A DNA stretch of 64,000 bases from CAKZQX01 sp034435975. GTDB lineage: Bacteria > Chloroflexota > Chloroflexia > Chloroflexales > Chloroflexaceae. Location: assembly GCA_034435975.1 (NCBI GenBank), contig DAOTWD010000127.1, forward strand, positions 1 through 64,000, read 5' to 3'. A model generated the notes under the pieces. That model was not told the DNA's origin, did not search any database, and saw only the letters and a program-made list of their open reading frames with translations. The position numbers were made by a program, and so were the translations under genes. Position 1 is the first letter of the stretch. The number at the start of each line of letters is the position of its first letter. Shown here in pieces: positions 52,064 to 61,547 of this stretch.

Positions 52064-55039
52064 CTACGATCCGTGCACCAGCGGCAGATAGACCTGAAAG
52101 AGCGGTGCATCTGAATTTACGCCGAATTGGAGTTCATAGATCGGCGATTTGTTCCCGGCTTGATCCACCGCCTGATAGCGCAGATGATAGTGCCCGTCGG
52201 ACAGCCGTCCCAGACGGAGCATCTGCTCCGGATGTTCGATCCAGGTTTGACCATCCCACGAATAGCGTAGCAAGGCCACTCCACTTCCACCGAGATCGTC
52301 CGCCGCCAGTGTCAGATCCGGAGGGGCGGTGAAGATCGAACCAACACGCGGCGTATTATCAACGATGCCTGGCGGCGGCGTGATAAACGCACTGCTTCCC
52401 GGTAGTTGTACTGCATAGCCCGCTGTCGCCAGGCCAGTGCGCTCAAAATATTTGAAGCTGAGGACATGACCCCCGGCCTCGAGCGTAACGGTTCCGGTCA
52501 CGTCGGTAGCGCTGTGCAACCCGTGGTTGACCACAACACTCTTACCGTTCACCCACAGCCACGAGCCATCATCGCTGGTGGTGCGGAAAACATATTCGCC
52601 AGTATACGGTGCCAGGAACAGGCGTGTCTGCTCGACCACAAAATTATCCGTCAGACCCAATGGCCCGCCATCGCCCCAATCCAGCGTGCTGCCATCCCAT
52701 GCAAAACTCCCAACATACGCGCCTCGCGTAATCGACAGCGGGTTGCGCGTGCGAGCCAGCAAGTTATCGGGAATCGCGCCCAGTGTGTAGACATGGGCTA
52801 ATGGTTGGAACTGCCTGTCATAGCTGATTGCCACCGGGGCCATGGTTTCGGGAGTGACGGTAATAGTCTGGATCGCCGCGCTCTGCACATGATAGCGCAC
52901 ATATTCCTGAATAATACCAGCTTGCAGTGTTACCAAGCCGGGTTGTCGAAACCGCACGTACCCCACAACATCGCGCTCCTCGCCTGGTTCCAGTGTGCCA
53001 TTGATGCCCCAACGCCACGGATAGCCACCTGTATCACCATCACATGCCGGTGGGCGATCGGTTGCACCAAGCACCACCCGGAAGCGATCGGTCTCCTTGG
53101 GATAGATAGGGTAGTCCTGTCCAGTCGTACCGAGGAAGCATTCACCCTCATCATAGACATAGCCATTTGTCACATTAAATGTGCCATCGGGGAAGGAGCC
53201 TGCCTGGGGTATCTGACCATGGATGGGTACATCGCCCGTGTTGCGTACAGTGAAAGTCACTTTGAGAACCTCGCCAGCGGCAATAGTCGTATGTTCATAG
53301 GCCACGTTCAGCAACTCGGCGCTGGCCGTATGCTGTTCGGGTACCCACTTGATGCTGTCAAAGAAGATCACCCGACGCCGGCTAAATGGCTCGCCAGTAA
53401 GATCATGCAACTCCACTGCGCCCGCCGTGCCCTGCTGAAATTCGTACACACCTAGATCAATCCACTCTTCGGTGGTGTTATGATCAACCACGCGCTGAAA
53501 GTCGCCAGCGGCAGAGTGGATGCGATAGGTTGCCTGGCGTGTGGCATAGGGTGCGGTACCCAGGCCACAACCCTGTGGAATGTGCACAAAAATCCGGTAG
53601 CGTCCGCTGGTCGGAATCGTCGGGCGCCAGGTAGCGCTGTTGGTGCTTTCTTGCGGGTTGTCGGTGGCATAGGTATAGAAGGTATGCCCACCATAGCCGC
53701 AACTGGCCGAGTACCAGTTGGCCTGGCTACGTGCAAAGCTATCCTCCAGTTCATCGATCAGCAAGTCGCCATTATCCGGTTGACCAGGAACGAAGTCCCC
53801 GGCCTGGATGCGGTTCTGGACGCGATTGCGAATGGAGGGGAGTAGATTCGCAAATTGATCGCCAGGACATGTCGTGTGACCGGGGGTTACATGGCGGTGA
53901 CCAGCGATATTGGCAACCACTGCGCTACGGGTATAGGGGCGGCAGTAGGGCGAGATGTCGCAGCCATAGTAATAGGAACGTCCGAGCGGATCGATCCCTT
54001 TTTGCGCTGCTTTCCATGCCAGCAGTGTCACCAGACTGTCTTGGGATGCGGGTGGTGGAGCGACATTGGTATAGGTACCGATCACCACCACGCCCATCGA
54101 GCCATAGTTGCCAGTGTCATGAAATGCCACGGCATCATCGCCACCGCTACGCCCTTCATAGATCACACCATTCGGGTCGATCAAGAAGTTGTAGCCCACA
54201 TCGCCCCAACCACGGGTAAACGTATGAAACGACCAGATCGCCCGCACCCGATCCGACCAGCGTTGTTCGCCGCCGCGCAAACTGTTGGCATCGGCGGTGT
54301 GGTGAACCACCATATGGCTGACGGGGTAGTAGACCGGGCGCACGCGGCTGTTCTGGCCATCCGGGTTACCCCAGGCCGTGCGGCTAATCACCGGTGGTTT
54401 GCCGACCTGTGTCAGTTTCGCAGTACTGCTCAGGCTGGCCACGGTATAGGTGTCGCGATCATCTGGACGAAGATGGGTATCAATTGGAATATTGCTCTCG
54501 GTGTTCTGAGCAGGATCAGCCGGACCAAAGCGCGCATCAACTGTATTGACTTCGATGCGCCGCAGATCCGGTAATGTACCATCAGGCAGCATGTGTAGCA
54601 CCGCCCGCACCTGCCAGAAACGCGCATCGTCGCCAGCATGGATGATCTGGCTCCAGTAGACTTGATCGCCATCCTGGGGAACCCACAGATCGGGATCTTC
54701 CAGGACTGGCCCCCAATCACTCCAGAACTGGTCATCAACACTTACCCGCACTTCCAGCGTAATCGTGTTGGTCACGGGTGCCTGCGCTTCCCAGCGGAGC
54801 AACATATGGGTGAAGGGCTGATTGGTTTTTGTTATGGGCGATAGATAGGTGTTTCCAATATTCCGCAAGGCTGGCATTTCGGCATCCTCATCGGGATTCA
54901 CAATGAGGATAGTTTGTTCAGGACGACCGGTCTGCTGATCGGCCATTGCCAGTGTGTCATGATTGGTGGCTGCCAGCATCAAGACGAGGGTAATGCTGAA
55001 CCCGGCCAGGATGGTGAGGTGCAAGATTTGTCGAACCAC
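52064..55039 (-). CDS. Secreted N-acetylmuramoyl-L-alanine amidase/PGRP with PA14-like and adhesive modules
   Basis: 991 residues from GTG. Residues 1-32 are a signal peptide. Residues ~215-400 are an amidase-2/PGRP domain with zinc residues in MVVHHTAD and HRHVTPGHTTCPGDQF. A golvesin-like sugar-binding stretch (~415-560, ATWRPTIPTSGRYRIFVHIP) is followed by a CARDB-like segment, then a PA14-like domain (~770-870, YTGEYVFRTTSDDGSWLWVNG). The chain ends FQVYLPLVHGS, similar to the VFLPLVVR ending of the PD40 protein. It probably cleaves or binds peptidoglycan outside the cell. Whether it is active cannot be told from motifs alone. Confidence 0.82.
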   Translation of the reverse strand: MVRQILHLTILAGFSITLVLMLAATNHDTLAMADQQTGRPEQTILIVNPDEDAEMPALRNIGNTYLSPITKTNQPFTHMLLRWEAQAPVTNTITLEVRVSVDDQFWSDWGPVLEDPDLWVPQDGDQVYWSQIIHAGDDARFWQVRAVLHMLPDGTLPDLRRIEVNTVDARFGPADPAQNTESNIPIDTHLRPDDRDTYTVASLSSTAKLTQVGKPPVISRTAWGNPDGQNSRVRPVYYPVSHMVVHHTADANSLRGGEQRWSDRVRAIWSFHTFTRGWGDVGYNFLIDPNGVIYEGRSGGDDAVAFHDTGNYGSMGVVVIGTYTNVAPPPASQDSLVTLLAWKAAQKGIDPLGRSYYYGCDISPYCRPYTRSAVVANIAGHRHVTPGHTTCPGDQFANLLPSIRNRVQNRIQAGDFVPGQPDNGDLLIDELEDSFARSQANWYSASCGYGGHTFYTYATDNPQESTNSATWRPTIPTSGRYRIFVHIPQGCGLGTAPYATRQATYRIHSAAGDFQRVVDHNTTEEWIDLGVYEFQQGTAGAVELHDLTGEPFSRRRVIFFDSIKWVPEQHTASAELLNVAYEHTTIAAGEVLKVTFTVRNTGDVPIHGQIPQAGSFPDGTFNVTNGYVYDEGECFLGTTGQDYPIYPKETDRFRVVLGATDRPPACDGDTGGYPWRWGINGTLEPGEERDVVGYVRFRQPGLVTLQAGIIQEYVRYHVQSAAIQTITVTPETMAPVAISYDRQFQPLAHVYTLGAIPDNLLARTRNPLSITRGAYVGSFAWDGSTLDWGDGGPLGLTDNFVVEQTRLFLAPYTGEYVFRTTSDDGSWLWVNGKSVVVNHGLHSATDVTGTVTLEAGGHVLSFKYFERTGLATAGYAVQLPGSSAFITPPPGIVDNTPRVGSIFTAPPDLTLAADDLGGSGVALLRYSWDGQTWIEHPEQMLRLGRLSDGHYHLRYQAVDQAGNKSPIYELQFGVNSDAPLFQVYLPLVHGS

Positions 55040-55167
55040 GGGTACTTCGCTTTCTCCATATACCAGAACAGAAGGATATGTACAAAAATCTTCATCTTAT
55101 GTACGAGAAAACGGTCTCAAATTGACCCTTTCGGCTGATATGTTGCTGATGGGTCAATGAACGAGAG

Positions 55168-55438
55168 GTGAACATTATGCCAACGGCTGCTACGCCACGA
55201 GGACGAACTCTTCCCGTTTGTGCTGGTGGATGGGCTGAGCACCGACAACAACCAGGCGGAACGCAGTATCCGGCCGCTGGTGATCATCCGCACAATCAGC
55301 GGGGGCAGCCGGAGCGCAGCGGGGACCAGGATCCGCATGGGACTGGCAAGCCTGTTTGAGACGTGGCTGGCGCGGGGCCTGAATGCCTTCCAGGAATGCC
55401 TGCGGGCGTTGGGTGCACCTGCGCCGAACCCGGCCTGA
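55168..55438 (+). mobile_element. IS66-family transposase C-terminal remnant
   Basis: In the frame 55220-55438, NNQAERSIRPLVIIRTISGG and SRSAAGTRIRMGLASLFETWLARGLN match the end of IS66 TnpC transposases (family pattern NNLAERxIRPxVIxRKxSGG). Only about 75-90 residues of about 500 remain, with no TnpA/TnpB and no terminal repeats recognised. A dead fragment. Confidence 0.7.
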
Positions 55439-55641
55439 AATCTTTTCCCCCCAAGTGTGAACAGTTACAGAGGTGAAGGCAACCTGTTTTCGGTGTGGCA
55501 TTATGGTATAATAAGGGCACTAATGGGGTGTGTCTGGTAGCATTACCTGCAAGGTCATTGATGATCATCAACAACACCATTTCGACAGCTGCGGCGCGGC
55601 ACTTCTGGGCATGCCCGATGAGATCCTGGCTGCAACTCGTT

Positions 55642-55740
55642 GTTCGCGCTTAGGAATTAAGAGATAGACACGAGGAGATAGAAGTGTTCTCCGATAGTTC
55701 CCTCTTTCCTATTTCCTGACAGCTCTTTTCTATTTCCTGC
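55642..55740 (+). repeat. Dispersed intergenic repeat, copy A
   Basis: It begins GTTCGCGCTTAGG, continues with AGATAG/GAGATAG words, and contains CTATTTCCTGACAGCT and CTATTTCCTGC. The same order of words is present in reverse orientation at 58121-58237. It lies between the IS66 remnant and the lipoprotein gene; the gap 55439-55861 has no gene I recognise. Confidence 0.65.
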
Positions 55741-55861
55741 TTGCGGTTTAGGTAACTCTGGGCTATACTTAAAGCATGAGAGAATCTTGGCTCATGAGAC
55801 TGGGGCAGCAGTCTCTGAAGTCCAGGTGCTTGGGTTGTGGGTGTCTGACAGTGTCATAGAG

Positions 55862-57286
55862 ATGATAGATACAACCGGTACACATCGCTACCTGCCGATA
55901 CCCCGCTGCTGGTGCCTGCTGCTCGTGTGTCTGCTGCTCGCGTCTGCCTGTACTGCTCCCGCTGATGGGCCAGATGCAAATCCGGTGGTAGGTGTGGATG
56001 ATACGCTTACACCTCTGCCGACGCTCGTGCCCTGGACGCCTGTGCCTCAGGCGCCCGTCCCACAAGCTACCGCCACCGTTGCTCCGTCGCCCACGTCGCC
56101 GCTGATGGCAACCTGGACGGCAGAACTGGAAGCGACCGTGAGTGCGGGCCGGCCACGTGTACCATCCCCCGCCAGGGCTGATATGCCCTCATCTGACGGT
56201 ATTGATGGGATCGCGGTGTTGCCTGTTCCAGCTATGAGCAATGTTCCCCCGACCTGGATCGTCTACACGTATGGTCTGCGTACCTTTGACGCTACTGAGG
56301 ATCACTATGTCGCCATCTATACCCGCACTGATAATACCTGGCAAGAGGTCACCCGCTTTATCCTGTCCACCTCTGATTACGTCGATGTCCAGGGTGTTTC
56401 TGTGGTACACCTGGGTTCAGACAATTTTATCTGGATCGCGGTCGAAAGCGGGGTGGGCGCTCATGGGGGATGTTTTGACCTGCTGCGCTTTGACGGTCGG
56501 AGTCTCTTCAGTGATGTCGCCAGTTGCAACACCAGCCCCGATGCAGGTGAAATCCGTGATCTGACAGGTGATGGCACGGCAACCGAGATCGTACTGAACG
56601 AGAGCGACAACTACGTTTTCTGCTATGCCTGTGGTGTGCGGCTGAAACAGTTCAGGGTGTTGCGCTGGAACGGAGCCGAGATAGTGGAAGTACAACTCCA
56701 GACCCTGCCTGACTCGGCACCGGAGGCGGTGCGTATACTGAACAATCGTGCCGTTGAACTGGCCCAGGCCGGGTTATGGAAGGATGCGCAGCAAACGATT
56801 GCATCTATTGCGTCGCCAATTACCGACGAAGCAGTAGCGTGGAACACGCGGCTTATCGAGTTGCATGCGCAAGCCCGAGCCGATCAGGTGCAGCATGGAA
56901 CTTACCCACTGCTGGAGCAGATCTTCTATGGCGATTATGCAGCGGCGCTGGAGGTTATGCGTCCATTCACGAGCGCAGAACTTTTTGCCTTTCCCAATCC
57001 GCTGCTTCGTGACACGGTTGCCGAGGGCTGGGAAAGTGAGCTATCAGCGTGGATCGTGAATACAACGCTCCTGGCAATTCAGGCCGAACCTGATCTCGCT
57101 GCGGCTTTTTTCCTGCGCGGCTGGGCCATTTATCTGCTCGATCCCCGCGACCCGGCTGTCCTGGACAATCTCAAGCGAGCTGCATTGATCGATCCACGTG
57201 ATCCCCTTTTTTATGACAGTGTGGCTTATCTCGAAGAACGTCGCCGCACCGATGATGGGTTGCCGCCTATACCGGGAGACATGTGA
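55862..57286 (+). CDS. Lipoprotein with Pro/Thr linker and TPR-like C-terminus
   Basis: 474 residues from the ATG at 55862, which gives a signal peptide with lipobox LASAC. Residues ~35-100 are proline-rich. Residues ~110-270 include VYTYGLRTFDATEDHYVAIYT and a DLTGDGTATEIVL motif like repeats of FG-GAP/EF-type. The C-terminal ~200 residues are helical and TPR-like (AVELAQAGLWKDAQQTI, AFFLRGWAIYLLDPRDPAVLDNLKRAALIDP). It lies upstream of rsmG by 97 bp on the same strand. Function not recognised. Confidence 0.6.
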   Translation: MIDTTGTHRYLPIPRCWCLLLVCLLLASACTAPADGPDANPVVGVDDTLTPLPTLVPWTPVPQAPVPQATATVAPSPTSPLMATWTAELEATVSAGRPRVPSPARADMPSSDGIDGIAVLPVPAMSNVPPTWIVYTYGLRTFDATEDHYVAIYTRTDNTWQEVTRFILSTSDYVDVQGVSVVHLGSDNFIWIAVESGVGAHGGCFDLLRFDGRSLFSDVASCNTSPDAGEIRDLTGDGTATEIVLNESDNYVFCYACGVRLKQFRVLRWNGAEIVEVQLQTLPDSAPEAVRILNNRAVELAQAGLWKDAQQTIASIASPITDEAVAWNTRLIELHAQARADQVQHGTYPLLEQIFYGDYAAALEVMRPFTSAELFAFPNPLLRDTVAEGWESELSAWIVNTTLLAIQAEPDLAAAFFLRGWAIYLLDPRDPAVLDNLKRAALIDPRDPLFYDSVAYLEERRRTDDGLPPIPGDM

Positions 57287-57383
57287 CGGCACCGAGCTGA
57301 TCATCCCCCTGTGTAGGCAGAACTGCACCTGTGAAAACCAAAAAGGTACGGCGCGACTGTAGACCTGAAGGCGCACGAACGCT

Positions 57384-58097
57384 ATGGATCAGTCGTTGGA
57401 CATACTGGCCAGTACAACCGCTGATTGGGGCATACCTCTCTCAGAGGCGCAACTGGCCCAGTTTGCGCTCTACGCCGACACCTTGCTCCAGTGGAATAAA
57501 CATGTGAATCTCACCGCTATTACCGACTACAAAGGAATCATGGTGCGCCACTTTCTCGATGCATTGCGCTGCGCCCGGAGCTGGGGCAACGCGCCGTACA
57601 GCTTGATCGACATCGGCAGCGGTGCAGGTCTGCCCGGACTCCCGCTCAAACTGCTGTGGCCCTCTCTGGAGCTAACACTGGTTGAGTCGGTACGCAAGAA
57701 AGCCGCCTTTCTCCAGCATATGGTTGATCGGCTGGGCCTATCTGCGGTAACCATCCTCACCCAACGTGCCGAAGTCGTTGGACGGGATCCGTATCACCGG
57801 GAACGTTATGACGTGGCAACGGCACGTGCCGTTGCCACGTTAAATGTACTGGCCGAGTATTGCCTGCCACTCCTACGGCTCGGCGGGCGCTTTCTGGCTC
57901 CCAAAGGTGCCGACATTGCCGTCGAAATTGATCGCGCCCGATCTGCATGGACTACGCTCGGCGGGCAACTACTGGCCGTGGAGCCGGTTCATTTGCCAGA
58001 CCTGGAGCCACGCACGTTGGTCATTGTAGAAAAGATAGCTCCTACCCCATTGCGTTACCCGCGAGGCATCGGAATGCCTGCCCGCCGCCCACTCTAA
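57384..58097 (+). CDS. rsmG: 16S rRNA (guanine-N7)-methyltransferase RsmG
   Basis: 237 residues, the usual size. SAM motif LIDIGSGAGLPGLPLKLLWP near residue 75 and later ELTLVESVRKKAAFLQ, TILTQRAE and YDVATARAVATLNVLAEY are the RsmG/GidB signature. It methylates G527 of 16S rRNA. Often next to parAB or mnmG, but not here. N-terminal helix and insert are normal. Stop is followed by repeat copy B. Confidence 0.93.
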   Translation: MDQSLDILASTTADWGIPLSEAQLAQFALYADTLLQWNKHVNLTAITDYKGIMVRHFLDALRCARSWGNAPYSLIDIGSGAGLPGLPLKLLWPSLELTLVESVRKKAAFLQHMVDRLGLSAVTILTQRAEVVGRDPYHRERYDVATARAVATLNVLAEYCLPLLRLGGRFLAPKGADIAVEIDRARSAWTTLGGQLLAVEPVHLPDLEPRTLVIVEKIAPTPLRYPRGIGMPARRPL

Positions 58098-58120
58098 GCG
58101 GTAACACAAAAGTCATCGAA

Positions 58121-58237
58121 GGAGGGAGAAAATAGAAAATAGCTGTCAGGAAATAGAAAATAGGGAACCATTGGAGAGGAATTCTCTTTCCCCTATCTCC
58201 TCCTCGCTATCTCCTCTTTTCTTGCCTAAGCGCGAAC
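58121..58237 (-). repeat. Dispersed intergenic repeat, copy B (inverted)
   Basis: Reverse complement of copy A: read on the minus strand it starts GTTCGCGCTTAGG, has GAGGAGATAG words, and holds CTATTTCCTGACAGCT. It occupies most of the 200-bp gap between the convergent rsmG and aminotransferase genes. Confidence 0.65.
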
Positions 58238-58296
58238 CCGGTCTTCACCCTCAACGGTATTTCTAAAAGGCATCCCCTTCGCCTCTTGATAGACTT

Positions 58297-59460
58297 TTAG
58301 TGACCCAATGCCTGACATAGTCGTTCGATACCGATTGCAAAATGGTCTGGCTCAGTCAATGCCGAAAGCATCAGGTGTGTACCAGGCACTTCACCATAGA
58401 AATACCCCGGATGCACCAACACCCCCTGTTTCAACAAGGACAAGACCAGCGCCTCTTCATCGTCGTGGTTACGCACCGCCGGAAACAGGTAGTACCCGCC
58501 GTCTGGTGGGTGCATAACGAGCGTCGAGCAGGTAGTCCCGTAGGCCAGCGCCAGATCTATGTTTGCCTGCACCCGCTTGACCATAGCAGTGACAAAGCCC
58601 ATACCCTGTGCAAACAGCGTAGGCAACAGCGACTGAGTCAGGCTATTCGCCCCCAGCAACGTATCGTTAAGCAGCTCCAGGCGCTCACTATAGCCTGCCT
58701 GTGCCACTGCATTCAGGGCGATCCAGCCCAGCTTGAGGTCGGGTAGTGCGAACAACTTAGAAATGCCGTTGAGGGTGAAGACCGGTAGATCAGGATGTAG
58801 TGCCGCGACAGGTGGGGTGTGGGCTGCCCGATAGGTGAAGGGGGCAAACACCTCATCGCAGATCAGTGGCAGGCTCAGCATAGACAATGCAGGCAATGGT
58901 GCCTGGATGATCGCACCGGTCGGGTTGTGTGGTGATATGATCAGTACAGCGCGTGTGCGCGAGTCGGCCTGTGCCAGCAAACTCGCGCCATCGATCTGCC
59001 ACCCTCGTGACTCGTCCAGTTTGTAGATCCGCAATTCGAGCTGGCGTAGTTCAGCCAGATACTCGAACAGAGGATAGGTAACATTCGGTGCCAACAGGTT
59101 GTCACCTGGATCAGCCAGTAGACTGAAGAGTAAGAGATAGGCTTCACTGGTACTGGCGGTGATGAAGATTGCGTCGGAGGTCAATGCCAGTGGTGGTACC
59201 CGCTGCGCATAGTAATCCACAATGGCAGTGCGGGCAGCCGGGTTGCCGCGAGGATCAGGGGCATAACATCGATTGCTCCAGTAGGTAGCACTGGCCGCAT
59301 GCAAGATCTCCGGCGGAAAGAGCAAGCCCTGCCGGGTCGGGTTACTGCTGGTCAGGTCGATATAGCCCGCTCCGGCAGCAACTTGACGGCGGGTCAGTTC
59401 AATTGCGTTTGGACACAGATCAATATGGGCAAAGCAGCCAGGCATAAGATCTCGTTTCAA
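58297..59460 (-). CDS. PLP-dependent aminotransferase (class I/II)
   Basis: 387 residues. Fold-type I features: SSNPTRQGL near the N-terminus, NPTGAI in ISPHNPTGAI (binds the substrate), the pyridoxal-binding LICDEVFAPFTY, and the lysine in LNGISKLFALPDLKLGW. Length and motifs fit aspartate/aromatic or LL-diaminopimelate-like aminotransferases; the substrate is not clear. A promoter-and-hairpin unit lies upstream on the same strand (59589-59712), suggesting that transcription may be attenuated. Confidence 0.83.
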   Translation of the reverse strand: MKRDLMPGCFAHIDLCPNAIELTRRQVAAGAGYIDLTSSNPTRQGLLFPPEILHAASATYWSNRCYAPDPRGNPAARTAIVDYYAQRVPPLALTSDAIFITASTSEAYLLLFSLLADPGDNLLAPNVTYPLFEYLAELRQLELRIYKLDESRGWQIDGASLLAQADSRTRAVLIISPHNPTGAIIQAPLPALSMLSLPLICDEVFAPFTYRAAHTPPVAALHPDLPVFTLNGISKLFALPDLKLGWIALNAVAQAGYSERLELLNDTLLGANSLTQSLLPTLFAQGMGFVTAMVKRVQANIDLALAYGTTCSTLVMHPPDGGYYLFPAVRNHDDEEALVLSLLKQGVLVHPGYFYGEVPGTHLMLSALTEPDHFAIGIERLCQALGH

Positions 59461-59588
59461 AGCTTAGAAAAGGTTCGGGTATATATGTAAGAAGTATGGC
59501 GTAACAACGTCGTTATAGTCGTATCGGTGTTCGTCGTTTCTAGTACTCAACGCATCTCATAGAGCCAGCCTGCCTCAATCATAATCAT

Positions 59589-59621
59589 AAAAAATAGGAG
59601 GCCTGGCGGAATCCTGGCCTC
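59589..59621 (-). terminator. Intrinsic terminator upstream of the aminotransferase gene
   Basis: On the minus strand GAGGCC-12 nt-GGCCTC is followed by CTATTTTTT, a good intrinsic terminator. It stands about 130 bp before the aminotransferase start and about 60 bases past the promoter start point, so it would end a transcript of about 90 bases. It is either an sRNA end or an attenuator. Confidence 0.6.
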
Positions 59622-59683
59622 TGATGCTTCACAACTGATATAAGATGTAACTTCAATCTTTCAATGCAACGCCATCCGTCCAC

Positions 59684-59712
59684 ATTATAGATGCACGACA
59701 ATGCAAATGCAA
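59684..59712 (-). promoter_or_regulatory. Promoter of a short leader or small RNA
   Basis: Minus strand TTGCAT, exactly 17 bp, TATAAT. The expected start is about 59677. It drives a short transcript reaching the terminator at 59589-59621, or, if read through, the aminotransferase. Confidence 0.6.
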
Positions 59713-59746
59713 GTCCGGCAGTGACCACGTCTATTTGAACTGACTC

Positions 59747-59755
59747 TGATATAAT
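59747..59755 (+). promoter_or_regulatory. Extended -10 promoter for the kinase/WD40 gene
   Basis: TGATATAAT on the plus strand, an extended -10 without a good -35, about 185 bp upstream of the ATG at 59938. Confidence 0.45.
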
Positions 59756-59937
59756 AGAGGTATGATAAGCGATCGTGTATCGCTCTGGATCATCAGCGGT
59801 ATTCCCGTTCCGTTGAACGCTCCTGAATGAGTGCAGTCTGGAAGTGGTGTTAAAGACTGGTCTGTAGTGTACGCTGTGGTATAGTAACAGCGAGACCCGA
59901 ATCCATCGCAACCTTCCAATCCGCATGATAGGAACCA

Positions 59938-61482
59938 ATGATCATTTGTTGTGACCAGCGTACAGGCAGTGGGTGCGGAGCCATCAATCCCAATACTGCG
60001 CAATATTGTGAACAGTGTGGGATGAACCTGCGTTTCGCCCTGGTACTGCATGCTCCCGGATCACGGGTTGGCAACTATGAAATTGTGCGCATCCTGGGCC
60101 ATGGCATGTATGGTGCTGTGTATGAAGCACGGTCGATCCAACAGCCTGACCTGCATGTTGCGCTGAAAGAATCGCTTGATCCGACCAGCATCCGTACCTT
60201 CCGTGATGAGTTTGCGGTGTTGCGCCATCTTGAACATCCGGGGTTGCCCCACTATTATGAACTGTTTGAAATGGACAGCAACACCTATCTGGTCATGGAA
60301 CTGATCCCCGGTCAGACGTTGGATCAACTGCTGCAACAACACGGCATACTCGAAGAGCGACAGGTGCTGGATTATGCGCAACAGATCTGCGATGTGTTGC
60401 ACTATTTGCATACTTATCAACCCCGGATCATTCATCGTGACATTAAACCGACCAATATTCGTCTGACCCCCGATGGTAAGATCAAACTGGTAGACTTCGG
60501 GCTGGTGAAACAGGGTACCCAGCAGACCCGCCATACGCTACGCGGTATTGGAACGCCAGCCTACGCGCCTATTGAACAGTATGGCGGCGGGTTGCAGACC
60601 GATCCCCGGAGTGACATTTATAGCCTGGGGGCCACACTTTATCATTTGCTCACCGGCTATGAACCACTGCCTGCGCCGGATCGTGTGGCGACCACGCCCG
60701 ATCCATTACCTCCCATCTTCCACTACAACCCGCGCCTCTCGCAGCATGTCGGGGCCGCTGTGCATAAGGCGCTGGCGCTGGCCCAGCAAGATCGCTGGCC
60801 GGATGTGTTGACTTTACGCCGGGCGCTTATGGGCGGGGGTCGCTCACTACGGGTGATGCAAGACCTGTCTACACCAGCCGGATTGCTGAGTGGGTTGCGT
60901 AAGTTGTTTGGCTGGCACGATGATAGCCACAGCTTGCGGCACAAACTGGTCGGGCATAAGGGTGGAGTCTGGTGCGCGGCCTATAGTCCCAGTGGGCATA
61001 GTCTGGCCAGTGGTGGCAATGATCGCCTGGTTCGGCTCTGGCGCGTAGCCGATGGACACTTGCTCAACACCTTGATCGGGCATACGGGGGGGGTCATCTG
61101 CCTGGCATGGCATCCCGGTGGTCAGATTCTGGCGAGTGGTGATGCGAATGGCAATATCTTACTCTGGTATCCCGATCATGCGAATCCCGTGCCACAGATA
61201 TTGCGAGCGCATACCGCCAGCGTGATCAGTGTATGCTGGCACCCGGAGGGACAGATGCTTGCCAGTGGCTCCCAGAATGGCGAGGTGATAGTGTGGCGCA
61301 AGACGGCAGAGGCCGAACCTGATCCACAACCCGATCTCTCCGACGAGAAGCCACCGCAACCTCTGACGCCCAGCACGCTTGGTACACATGCCAAAATGGT
61401 ACTGAGTGTCCTCTTTAGTCCTGATGGCAGCACGCTAACCAGTATCGGTCTCGATGGTAGCGTACGGGTATGGTGGGTGTGA
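59938..61482 (+). CDS. Zn-ribbon, serine/threonine kinase and WD40 protein
   Basis: 514 residues. Residues 1-30 hold CysCys..Cys and CxxC (C24, C27), a zinc-ribbon-like start. The kinase (45-300) has a glycine loop (ILGHGMYGAVYEA), K77, the catalytic HRDIKPTN (D168, N173), DFG (186-188) and GTPAYAPIEQY, all intact. From about 330 there are four WD40 repeats with GH/H...LASG and LWR/VWR endings. Bacterial Ser/Thr kinases with C-terminal WD40 propellers often have seven repeats, so this propeller is short or pairs with another. Cytoplasmic; substrate unknown. Confidence 0.85.
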   Translation: MIICCDQRTGSGCGAINPNTAQYCEQCGMNLRFALVLHAPGSRVGNYEIVRILGHGMYGAVYEARSIQQPDLHVALKESLDPTSIRTFRDEFAVLRHLEHPGLPHYYELFEMDSNTYLVMELIPGQTLDQLLQQHGILEERQVLDYAQQICDVLHYLHTYQPRIIHRDIKPTNIRLTPDGKIKLVDFGLVKQGTQQTRHTLRGIGTPAYAPIEQYGGGLQTDPRSDIYSLGATLYHLLTGYEPLPAPDRVATTPDPLPPIFHYNPRLSQHVGAAVHKALALAQQDRWPDVLTLRRALMGGGRSLRVMQDLSTPAGLLSGLRKLFGWHDDSHSLRHKLVGHKGGVWCAAYSPSGHSLASGGNDRLVRLWRVADGHLLNTLIGHTGGVICLAWHPGGQILASGDANGNILLWYPDHANPVPQILRAHTASVISVCWHPEGQMLASGSQNGEVIVWRKTAEAEPDPQPDLSDEKPPQPLTPSTLGTHAKMVLSVLFSPDGSTLTSIGLDGSVRVWWV

Positions 61483-61547
61483 TATTTGACAATCGGTAGT
61501 CTGCTGTGTACAGTTAAGAAGAAGGGTAAAGATAAGGGGTGTTTTTC

